DNA from: Proteromonas lacertae
Lineage: Eukaryota; Sar; Bigyra; Opalinata; Proteromonadidae
Assembly (NCBI GenBank): GCA_002245135.1
Contig: NGBS01001239.1
Coordinates: forward strand, 1-25,485
Direction: 5' to 3'
DNA: 25,485 bases
Part shown: positions 1 through 7,822 of the stretch, one piece after another
Position numbering within the stretch: the stretch's first letter is position 1
How the letters are laid out: each line of letters starts with the position of its first letter
Notes under the pieces: model-generated
What the model was told of the DNA's origin: nothing
The model's input: the letters and a program-made list of their open reading frames with translations, nothing else
Databases searched by the model: none
Made by a program: the position numbers and the translations under genes

Positions 1-70
1 TTTAACCTAATTTATAATAATTAAGCAAACATAACAAAATAATATCAATTATAATAATTAATCACAATTC

Positions 71-1524
71 TCATAGTTCAGGAGAGATAAACAATCCTAA
101 TCGACTGATTTTTGGAGGATAAGAATTCCAAGTATCAACAATACTTAAACGAACTCCATTCGTCTTTATTAAACTATCAAATAAATGAAGTTTTTTATGA
201 CCTATTGTTGTTCCACTTTTGATCTCTTTCCATTCTTCATCATTCTTTACTTCGATTCGATATTTTGCTACTGTTTGACCTCCACGAATATATTCTTGTA
301 ACATTACTACATTGAATGATATATATTCATCAAAATATAATTCAATACAACCACTATTTGTATAATCACCTTCTGGAATCCAATATAAATATTTATCACT
401 ATTCACTACATTTGATACATAATATCCTTCTCTCTCACTTGAACTATTAAATCGAATAGCTAATCGAGCATAGTCTACATCAAATGTTTTATGTAATATT
501 TACCAAATTCTTTCATTCGATTTACATCATCTTCACAAAATAAACCATCTTTTGTTGGAGGAATATTTAATTGTAGATTGTAACCATAACCAACACTTTT
601 GAAATAAATATTTGTAATTCTTTCATTGATTTTGGTTTCTCATTTGAATGATAAAACCAACCACCTCTTAATGTTACATCCAATAATTTTGGTGCATAAA
701 CTAAGTTTTCAGATGGAAATATATCATTTCCATTACAATAACCCCAATTTTCTTCTTCTCCTAATCCACTTTCTGTTCCTGCCCAAATTGCATCTGGACC
801 ATTACAAGTGGCTAAACAGTTAGCTTGATACTGTTTTATTTCATTATACCAATATTTCCAATCATATAACATTGTCATATTTTCTTGAGCATTAGCACAA
901 TCCCACCATATTTCAGAGATTGCTCCATAATTGGTTAATAGTTCTTTCATCGTTTTCTCATAGAATTCATTGTATTCTGGACGCCAAGTCATATTGTAGA
1001 AGTTTCTATCCCAAGGAGATAAATAAAAAGCTGGTTCAGCTCCTAATAATCTACAAGATTCTACAAAATCTTTTGCTATATCTCCTTTACCATCTCTCCA
1101 TGATGAATAAGCAACAGTGTGATTTGTATACTTTGAAGGGAACATGAAGAATCCATCATGATGTTTTATTACCAATATAATTTCATTTGCTCCAATCATT
1201 TGGAATGTTTCTACCCACTATATATATTAAATATATTAATTATTATTATACTTGTGTGGTGTTTAATTTTGTTGGTTGAAAGATATTTGGATCTTCATCA
1301 CCTAAACCCCATTCTCTACCTAAATAAATTATCCAATAAATTAATACCAGTATATGTATTAACACCAAAGTGAATAAAGCCATTTATTTTCTTGCTCTAT
1401 CCATCTAATCTGCAACTCTGTTGGTAAAGGTAATGGAGGCCTGTCAGCCTAATGCAGCTATGATTATATTATTTTTTAAATATGTTTATACAGATTATCA
1501 GTAAAGATATAAAGAATAATTCAT
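71..1524 (-). CDS. Plant-type GH29 alpha-L-fucosidase with C-terminal discoidin-like domain; reading frame interrupted by apparent indels
   Basis: Predicted secreted exo-alpha-L-fucosidase that removes terminal fucose from glycans. Four exons are inferred (1492-1524, 1348-1457, 1252-1319, 71-1217), with introns of 34, 28 and 34 nt that start GTAT and end TAG. Exon 1 encodes a hydrophobic leader beginning MNYSLYL. The core carries the family signatures FIHFGVNTYTG, IKHHDGF, YLSPWDRN and EIWWDCAN; the Asp of IWWD (codon 900-902) matches the expected nucleophile. The order and wording resemble Arabidopsis AtFUC1 from memory. The last ~110 residues look like an F5/8C-type beta-sandwich. About five single-base frame changes are needed, near 1500-1515, 1445-1457, 1388-1400, 600-612 and 488-500, several at homopolymers. 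Protein similarity continues across every break, so sequence error is likelier than a pseudogene. Family assignment is firm; exon 1 is less certain. Confidence 0.8.
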
Positions 1525-1739
1525 AGATTTTAAACAAAAAACCTCAACATCAAGCAAGCCAAGAAACACAATTCTAAATTAACAGTGTTGATGATAATTG
1601 TTTTACTTTATTTACTTCAATATAATCACTTTAATAGGGGGGAGAATGAGAAAAGTAAGATAAAATGAATTATATAAACATCATTTTCATAATTCACTTT
1701 TTCAATCCACTCAACACAATAAACAATATTAACACTATT
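1525..1739. other. Intergenic spacer, MYND gene 3' end to GH29 5' end
   Basis: A 215-base AT-rich gap between two minus-strand genes. It should hold the MYND 3' UTR and the GH29 promoter. The only distinctive elements seen are TTGGCTTGCTTGA on the minus strand at 1550-1562 and a short G-run near 1637. No ORF or structured RNA was recognised. Confidence 0.6.
1550..1555 (-). promoter_or_regulatory. GCTTGA motif upstream of GH29
   Basis: GCTTGA on the coding strand, 25 nt before the proposed ATG at 1524. The same hexamer lies shortly before four other starts in the window, which suggests a core-promoter or transcription-start element. The function is inferred only. Confidence 0.4.
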
Positions 1740-3296
1740 TTATAACTTTATATAAGAAATATATTTCTTACACAAGAATTTATGTTTCTTATTCCAATCT
1801 TCAATTTGACATTCTTTACTACAATAATGCATTCTTTTACATTTACTACACGTTTTAGGCTTTAACTCATCAGTAAAATAATTCTCACACTTTTCATTTG
1901 AACATTTTCTTTTTCCATCTTTCAACATTATATATTCTATTTCATTATCTAAATATGGATTATTTGATGATTTTAACAACTTTTGAATTTCTGAAATTGA
2001 GAGATATAAAACAACCACTTCATTTAATAAGTAATGATGAAAATGAATAGTTAAATATTGATATAGTTTAGGATGTTGTAAAACAGTATGTAATAATATA
2101 ACTATAAATGATTTATCACTATTTGATAAACAATAGATATTTACATCACTAATCTTTAATTCATTCTTATTAAAATATAAAAAATCAATTTCTATATTAT
2201 TGCTATTACTTTCACAATTTATTTTATTGAAAACTATTCTCATGTCATTTGGTTTTGATGATAATATATTGACAGTTGTTGCTAACTTCAAAATGAATGA
2301 AATATCAGTGTTATATATATACTCAGTATTAATAATTTCAAATGGATTATATTCATTTTTACTACACCACCAGTTATATTTCATTTCTATTTTGATTAAA
2401 CTACTCATACAATTTATGAAACTATATATTTTTAAAATCCATATTTTGATTAGATCTAAATCTGTTAATGAGATATTATTGTATTTTTCACCTTCATATT
2501 CTATATTAATAATATCTTCATCCTTTTCATTCTTTTCAATTTTGTATAACTTTTCATTAATTATAATAATCCACTCAAATATATATAAGTGTAAAACAGG
2601 ATCATAAAATAAATAAATAATATCTTTTGGTATTAAATGAGGTAAAATAAAATCATTCTTAACAACATAATTACCATTATCTTCTTTCTTTATATTTATT
2701 GAAGGAAGTTTATCTAAACTTATTCTTTTTAAAATATTATTTAATCCAATGAAATTGTATAGCAGAGGTGATATACAATTGAATAAAATGAAGTATATTC
2801 TTAAAAACTCTAATTCTACGGTTAAATCTTTCTTGTTCATGTTCTCCACAGATTTGATTGTAGTTAGTACTGCTATATATTTCACATATATTTCCTATAC
2901 TACTAATCCAAGAACAAACTTTCATTTTGGTCTAGATAAATGATAATTTTCGAAAAATACTTGAACAAAAGGTGATATTATTAGATCTTCGTAATTTTCG
3001 ATAGGTATTTTGTTGATATCATCCATCAAACTGTGATAATATGATGTTAAAGTGTTTGTATATTCTAAATCACTTCTAGTAAAATAACAAATCATTACTT
3101 ATATCATTATATACTTTATTACTTCTAATGATGGAGAAATTCTAATAATTTCGTTGGTATCTTTTGAATTTAATCTTAAAGTTCCAACAAACAGATTTTT
3201 GACTTTCTTCATACACTCTAGACCATACTTTTCTTTATTTTCTGTTATTGATTTCTTGTGATTCTCATAAATAGTCGCAAAATCAGAAAAATTCAT
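1740..3296 (-). CDS. MYND-type zinc-finger protein, three exons
   Basis: A 483-residue protein of unknown specific role with a C-terminal MYND finger. Exons are 3115-3296, 2961-3075 and 1740-2894. The introns are 3076-3114 (39 nt, phase 2) and 2895-2960 (66 nt, phase 0), both GTAT...TAG. Splicing removes the in-frame TGA and TAG that otherwise separate the upstream and downstream parts. The start is the ATG at 3296 (MNFSDFATIYENHKK), 22 nt after a GCTTGA motif. The last ~54 residues hold a C-x4-C pair, CSKC, CSKEC and a final HKFLC, giving the eight zinc ligands of a MYND domain. MYND domains normally bind short proline-rich partner peptides. The rest is Ile/Asn/Lys-rich with no domain I recognise; no SET domain was seen. 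The finger is certain; exon structure is well supported but unproven. Confidence 0.8.
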
Positions 3297-3407
3297 TTTA
3301 AAAACTCAAACTATAACTTCAAGCTTATAAAACCCACATAATTTTTAAAACACTAAAATACAGAAAGAAACAATAATTAATGATTCATTTATATAATACA
3401 CATATCT
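3297..3407. other. Intergenic spacer, kinase 3' end to MYND 5' end
   Basis: A 111-base AT-rich spacer between two minus-strand genes. It contains the GCTTGA motif at 3319-3324. Nothing else was recognised. Confidence 0.6.
3319..3324 (-). promoter_or_regulatory. GCTTGA motif upstream of the MYND gene
   Basis: On the coding strand, 22 nt before the ATG at 3296, in the context AAGCTTGAAG. It matches the motif before GH29, GH35, the RGG gene and the coiled-coil gene. Role inferred. Confidence 0.4.
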
Positions 3408-4955
3408 TCATTGGTTTTTAGGGATTACAGGAGAAGGAATAATTGTTTTATAACCAGCATTAGTTATTGGCAAAGAAAAACTAGGTTGTTGTTGTAGAAA
3501 TGGTTCTTTATTCTCTTCTCCTTCATATTTATTATCTTGCTGTCTATATTGTAATGGTGGTGGTGTAGGAGGTATATAGGATGAGGATCTATCAGATTGT
3601 GGTGGTGGTTGTGGTATTACTGTTTGATTTGGGATATATTGACTAAACCGTTGTTGCTGTTGTTGTAGTGGAAATGGTGGAGATTGTACTGCTGGTTGTG
3701 ATATTGGAATTGCATTAAATATTTGAGGTTGTTGTTGATTTTGTTGTTGCTGAGGATTAAATGGAGTAATAACTGAAGGATTTTGATAATGAATAGGTTG
3801 AATTGATTGTGATAAAGATTGAGGAAATGGTTGAACAGGTTGTACTGGATATATTGATTGTGAAAATGGTGTTACTGGTTGAATAGATTGTGCAAGTGAT
3901 TGTGGATATGGTTCTACTGGTTGTATCGATTGTACTGGTTGTGAAAATGGATAAACAGTCGATTGAACATTATTATTATTATTATTAACAACATGCTGTT
4001 GATTCTGTCTATTATTCATTTCTTCAATAATAAATGGATTTCTCACAATAACATTCAAACCACTCATTTTACTCCATTCATCTAAACATTTATATATTTT
4101 ATTAAAGTCAAATCTATCCATCACATTTTTACTAGTCATCCCATTAATTAATTCCTCTAACTTCGGTATTCTTTTATGTACACAATCATAGTTTGGATTT
4201 GAATATAATATTCTATTTTGAACTTCATCCAGTGTTCTTCCTGGAAATAAAACATTTGTAGTGTATAACTCATATATAGTACATCCTAAACTAAATATAT
4301 CACTTTCGAAATTATATGTTTTTGTTTTTATTATTTCCGGTGACCAATAATTTCCGGTACCCACCAAACATCCATCACTTTTGAAAGTACATTCATCTGT
4401 TGAATCACAACATAGACCAAAGCCACAGTAAACTAATTCATCATATCTTCCTACTAATATATTTCCTGGTTTAATGTGACGATGAATAATATTCTCAGTA
4501 TGTAAGTAGTATAATCCTTCAACTAAATCTAGCACATTACTGAATAGTGGTTGTTCTGATAGTCTCATATTATTCTCTCTGAAATAGGTGATTTTACTGG
4601 CTAAATTTCCATTAGGCATATACTCTAGATATAAATAACCATAATGATTATCTTCATCTACACCAAACTCCATACAGTGCTCAATATTTTTGTGATGTAT
4701 ATTGTATAATTGAGTTGGTTCAAACCTCCTCTCTCGATATAGTATTGTCTTTCTTGCATAATACCTGTTATTATGTAAAACTAGATCTATTGATTGTGTT
4801 CTTGCTTTATTTCCTGGATTGTATAAATTATTAAATATATAATCACTAGAAGGATCTATTTCAAGTGGTTCTAACTCTTCAAATATAACTGGAAGATTGG
4901 AGTTATTATCAGGAGTACTTTCGTTTCCATTATTCTGTGGTAATATAGTTTGCAT
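3408..4955 (-). CDS. Predicted pseudokinase (Ser/Thr kinase fold) with Pro/Gln-rich tail
   Basis: A 515-residue, intronless protein. The kinase fold spans about residues 38-295. Seen: beta-3 lysine in YARKTI (K69), hinge-like LYLEYMPNGNL (~108-118), catalytic loop IIHRHIKPGN (156-165), YCGFG in place of DFG (176-180), GTGNYWSPE (199-207) as the APE motif and SDIFSLGC (218-225) of helix F. The catalytic Asp of HRD is His (H160) and the metal-binding Asp of DFG is Gly (G178), so phosphotransfer is unlikely; a scaffold or allosteric role is inferred. The fold resembles NEK/ULK-like Ser/Thr kinases. Residues ~311-515 are low-complexity Q/P/N-rich with repeated SIQPV and PFSQ-type motifs. The frame is uninterrupted and lies in the well-behaved middle of the window, so the substitutions are probably genuine. 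Stop is TGA. Confidence 0.88.
   Translation of the reverse strand: MQTILPQNNGNESTPDNNSNLPVIFEELEPLEIDPSSDYIFNNLYNPGNKARTQSIDLVLHNNRYYARKTILYRERRFEPTQLYNIHHKNIEHCMEFGVDEDNHYGYLYLEYMPNGNLASKITYFRENNMRLSEQPLFSNVLDLVEGLYYLHTENIIHRHIKPGNILVGRYDELVYCGFGLCCDSTDECTFKSDGCLVGTGNYWSPEIIKTKTYNFESDIFSLGCTIYELYTTNVLFPGRTLDEVQNRILYSNPNYDCVHKRIPKLEELINGMTSKNVMDRFDFNKIYKCLDEWSKMSGLNVIVRNPFIIEEMNNRQNQQHVVNNNNNNVQSTVYPFSQPVQSIQPVEPYPQSLAQSIQPVTPFSQSIYPVQPVQPFPQSLSQSIQPIHYQNPSVITPFNPQQQQNQQQPQIFNAIPISQPAVQSPPFPLQQQQQRFSQYIPNQTVIPQPPPQSDRSSSYIPPTPPPLQYRQQDNKYEGEENKEPFLQQQPSFSLPITNAGYKTIIPSPVIPKNQ
3411..4025 (-). repeat. Low-complexity Q/P/N-rich tail coding region
   Basis: This codes for a hexa-Asn run, short poly-Gln runs and a degenerate repeat around SQSIQPV and QPVQPFPQSL. 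It is probably disordered and prone to length variation. Confidence 0.75.
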
Positions 4956-5114
4956 ATTTTTATTAATTAATAACAGCTATAATGATAAATAAAAAGGTTT
5001 TTAAGAATTAGGGTGTATGAAAAATATTTTGACTGTTTCAACAAAAAAAGAACTTGGCTTGAAAAAAAATGAAACACGAACCTAACTCCAAGCTTCAATT
5101 ACAATTGTGTTCTA
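4956..5114. promoter_or_regulatory. Divergent promoter region, pseudokinase and GH35
   Basis: A 159-base AT-rich gap separating two start codons that face away from each other, so it must serve both genes. It contains A-runs and TTGGCTTGA at 5054-5062 oriented toward GH35. No GCTTGA is oriented toward the kinase gene. Confidence 0.6.
5057..5062 (+). promoter_or_regulatory. GCTTGA motif upstream of GH35
   Basis: On the coding strand, 52 nt before the ATG at 5115, within TTGGCTTGA, the same longer form seen before the RGG gene. Role inferred. Confidence 0.4.
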
Positions 5115-6943
5115 ATGAATTATTTCATTTTATTTCTTGGATTATACAGCGTCTTTGGTGCTAGTCACACCTTTGTTGCAGAGGGAGAACAATTTTTAAT
5201 GGATGGCAAGCCATTCCAGATCATTGGAGGTGCTATGCATTTTTTTAGAGTATATCATACCGCTTATGTTGGATTTTATAGACACATCCAGACTATTGGG
5301 AAGATCGTATTCAAAAGATGAAGGCTGCCGGTTTAAATACAGTTGAAACATATGTAGCATGGAATATTCAAGAACCAGAAAGAGGTGTATTCAACTTTGA
5401 AGGTTATGGAGATATCGAAAGATTCATCGAATTATGTGCCAAATACGATATGTATGTTGTCCTTCGTCCAGGTCCATACATCTGTGCAGAATGGGAATTT
5501 GGTGGTATTCCATACTGGGTGTTAGATAATTCAAACATGGTGATCAGATCAAGCAATGAATTATGGAAACAAGAAGTTGTACAATATTTTGATGTATTAC
5601 TCGCTAAAGTCAAACCTCATTTATTCATTAATGGTGGAAATATCTTAATGGTACAAGTAGAAAACGAATATGGTTTATATGCTTGTGATCATTCGTACAT
5701 CAAATGGTTATATGACTATATGATCAGCAGATTAGAACCAGAAACAATTATGTTCACAACTGATCCAGCTGGTGCATTAGAATGTGGTACAATTAAAGAA
5801 ACATTCACATGTGTTGATTTTGGTGTAGGTGTAAATCCAAAAGATTCATTCGGTATTCAAAGAAAATATAATCCTAAAGGACCATACTTCAACTCTGAAT
5901 TCTATCCAGGTTGGTTAAGCCATTGGGAAACTCCATTTGAACGTGTTGATACTCAAAGAATTGTTAGTAGATTTAAAGAAATGTTAGAAATGAATGCTTC
6001 AGTCAATTTCTATATGTTTTTAGGTGGTTCTAATTGGGGATTTTATGCTGGTGCTAATGGTGGTGGTGATAATTTCCAAGCTGATACTACATCTTATGAT
6101 TATGATGCTCCATTAACAGAAGCTGGTGATGTTACTGATAAATATTTAGCTATTAGAGATTATTTAAAATCATATTTAAAGAAAGATTTACCAGAAGTTC
6201 CAAAGAATACAACCAAAGCTGCTTATGGAAATATTACATTTACTGAAGGTGTAAGTTTATTCGACTCATTAGCTAATCAAGGAAGATATTACAATGTTAA
6301 TAACAAGCCAAGAAGATTTGAACAATTACAAGCTGGTTATGGTTATGTATTATATCGTAGTAACATCAGTGGAAGTGGAGAAAAGAAATTAAAAGTCAAT
6401 TTCGTAAGAGATAGAGTATTAGTATATGTAAACCAACAATACAAAGGAATGATTATTAGAACAAAACCACATGAAACTGTCAACTTAGGAACTGATAGTG
6501 GTGTATTAGAATTATTGGTAGAAAATATGGGAAGATTGAACTTCGATCCACAAATGCAAGATCCAAAAGGTATTGATGCTGTTTTTGTGAATGATGCTGA
6601 AATTGTAAATTGGGAGATGATTACTTTACCTATGGATTCTTATAAAGGATTGGTATATAAAACACCAATACCACAAAGTGGACCAGTATTTTACCATGCT
6701 GATTTAGAGATTAAAGGTAAACCAGCTGATACATTCTTCAATATGAAAGGATGGCATAAAGGTCATATTCTTGTGAATGGTTTTAACATTGGTAGATTCT
6801 GGGAAGTTGGTCCTCAATACACCATCTATGTTCCAGGTCCAGTTTTAAGAGAAGGACATAATGATATTGTTGTATTTGAACAATTAGCTGAACCAGGTGA
6901 TAAAAAGACATTATATTCTCAAGATTATCCAATTCTTGGTTAA
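5115..6943 (+). CDS. GH35 beta-galactosidase, secreted or lysosomal, two exons
   Basis: Hydrolyses terminal beta-D-galactosyl residues. Exons 5115-5249 and 5282-6943 flank a 32-nt phase-0 intron (GTATAT...TATAG); joining them gives 598 residues and restores the conserved FFR-THPDYWEDRIQKMKAAG stretch. The N-terminus MNYFILFLGLYSVFGA is a signal peptide. The TIM barrel shows GLNTVETYVAWN, LRPGPYICAEWEFGG, VQVENEYG (acid/base Glu ~174) and NSEFYPGW (nucleophile Glu ~251), followed by GGSNWGFYAGAN. The C-terminal jelly-roll part includes KGHILVNGFNIGRFW, typical of eukaryotic GH35. Length is close to the usual 600-680. With the fucosidase 3.6 kb away it suggests digestion of fucosylated galactosides such as xyloglucan or mucin glycans; location in the endolysosome or outside the cell is inferred. 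Confidence 0.95.
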
Positions 6944-7031
6944 GAATCTTATAAACATTAAGAGTTTTTATTCTTTTTTATTATTTTGGGGATATGAAAA
7001 TTTTACTGAAAAATAACTCTCATCAAGTTTG

Positions 7032-7037
7032 GCTTGA
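7032..7037 (+). promoter_or_regulatory. GCTTGA motif upstream of the RGG gene
   Basis: Context TTGGCTTGA, like the GH35 copy. It is 102 nt from the ATG in genomic DNA but 33 nt after removal of the proposed 69-nt UTR intron, within the 22-52 nt range of the other genes. Role inferred. Confidence 0.4.
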
Positions 7038-7062
7038 GAAATTCATTTTTAAATTTTAAAGA

Positions 7063-7131
7063 GTATATATAGCCTTTACTATAATTATAAATATTATAAA
7101 AATTTATTTTAATCAATATAATTGTTTATAG
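7063..7131 (+). other. Probable 5'-UTR intron of the RGG gene
   Basis: It begins GTATATATAG and ends GTTTATAG, matching the ends of the coding-region introns in this window, and is 69 nt long. It lies eight bases before the ATG at 7140. Inferred from splice-site resemblance and from the motif spacing. Confidence 0.5.
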
Positions 7132-7139
7132 ATTTTCTC

Positions 7140-7658
7140 ATGGTCAATCAAAGAAGAGTTACTTCATCTAGAAGAGGCAGAGGAGGAAGAACTGTCACAT
7201 CATCTGTAAGGGGAAGAGGAATTGGAAGAAGCCAAACACCAAGAAGTGTAACTGTACATAAGAAAATTAATGAAAGATTTCATCAAATAGCAGCATCAAC
7301 AGTTTCTGGAACTTCTAGAAGGGGAGGTAGAGGTAGAGGTGGTAGAGGAGGAAGAGGTGGTATGAACAGACCATCAAGAACAGTATCAGTAAGAGGAAGG
7401 AATCAGAATAGAGGAAGAGGTGGTAGAGGAGGACGTGGTGGTAGAGGTGGTAAGAGAGGTACAGGAGCACCTAAAGCTGATAGATTAGACGCTGAATTAG
7501 ATAATTATTGGTATGAAGCAGGTAAAGGCCCAGATCCAAAGCAAAAGAAATTAGATAGAGAAATGGATAGTTATTGGAAGAATAAAGAAAATAAAATGGA
7601 AGAAGATAGTAATACTGCAACAACAACAACTTCAGCTGGAGCTAATTCAACTGCATAA
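7140..7658 (+). CDS. RGG/GRG-rich protein with FoP (CHTOP-like) C-terminal duplication
   Basis: A 172-residue basic protein. I chose the ATG at 7140 (MVNQRRVTSS) because the frame upstream lacks an earlier ATG and appears intronic. Residues ~11-107 are rich in RGG, GRG and RGR repeats, substrates for arginine methyltransferases in known families. The C-terminal part has two copies of an acidic/aromatic motif, LDAELDNYW (~116-124) and LDREMDSYW (~138-146), matching the FoP duplication found at the C-terminus of CHTOP and ALY/REF mRNA-export factors. There is no RRM and no obvious N-terminal UAP56-binding motif, so CHTOP is the closer analogue. A nuclear RNA-binding or TREX-associated role is inferred. 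An acidic, Thr-rich tail ends in TAA. Confidence 0.85.
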   Translation: MVNQRRVTSSRRGRGGRTVTSSVRGRGIGRSQTPRSVTVHKKINERFHQIAASTVSGTSRRGGRGRGGRGGRGGMNRPSRTVSVRGRNQNRGRGGRGGRGGRGGKRGTGAPKADRLDAELDNYWYEAGKGPDPKQKKLDREMDSYWKNKENKMEEDSNTATTTTSAGANSTA

Positions 7659-7822
7659 ATGGGAAATATTATTAAAGAGAGTGACATAATAATAATAATT
7701 CTTTAAGAATATTGTTTTTCTATTACGTTTTTGAATTATTTGAATGAATTGATTAAAGAAATAAAAACAATCACATCAATTAAATACTTGAAAAAATAAA
7801 TAAAAATGAAAAAATAATCTCA
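7659..7822. other. Convergent 3' spacer, RGG gene and coiled-coil gene
   Basis: A 164-base very AT-rich gap between two facing stop codons, containing ATA repeats and T/A runs. It presumably holds both polyadenylation regions. No other element was recognised. Confidence 0.6.

Larger units (their letters stand above)
6944..7139. other. Spacer with GH35 3' end and RGG-gene promoter and 5' UTR
   Basis: 196 AT-rich bases between two plus-strand genes. A T-rich tract follows the GH35 stop. The GCTTGA motif at 7032-7037 and a probable 5'-UTR intron (7063-7131) follow. No ORF was seen. Confidence 0.6.

Noticed and set aside
1-70. Telomere-like TTAACCTAA at the left edge
   Set aside because: It occurs once only, without tandem repetition.
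626-1373. Plus-strand ORFs opposite the GH29 gene
   Set aside because: Low-complexity Leu/His/Tyr translations opposite a gene with clear enzyme motifs on the minus strand.
2200-2943. Plus-strand ORFs opposite the MYND gene, including one of 135 codons
   Set aside because: Hydrophobic Ile/Leu/Ser translations typical of the complement of an Asn/Lys/Ile-rich gene; no motif.
2895-2960. MYND gene as two pseudogene fragments split by in-frame TGA and TAG
   Set aside because: Both stops fall inside a GTAT...TATAG stretch whose removal keeps a 483-residue frame, so an intron is the simpler reading.
5115-5321. A separate 68-residue protein ending just after the GH35 start
   Set aside because: The end of this frame is intron sequence; removing 32 nt (5250-5281) joins it perfectly to the GH35 catalytic domain.
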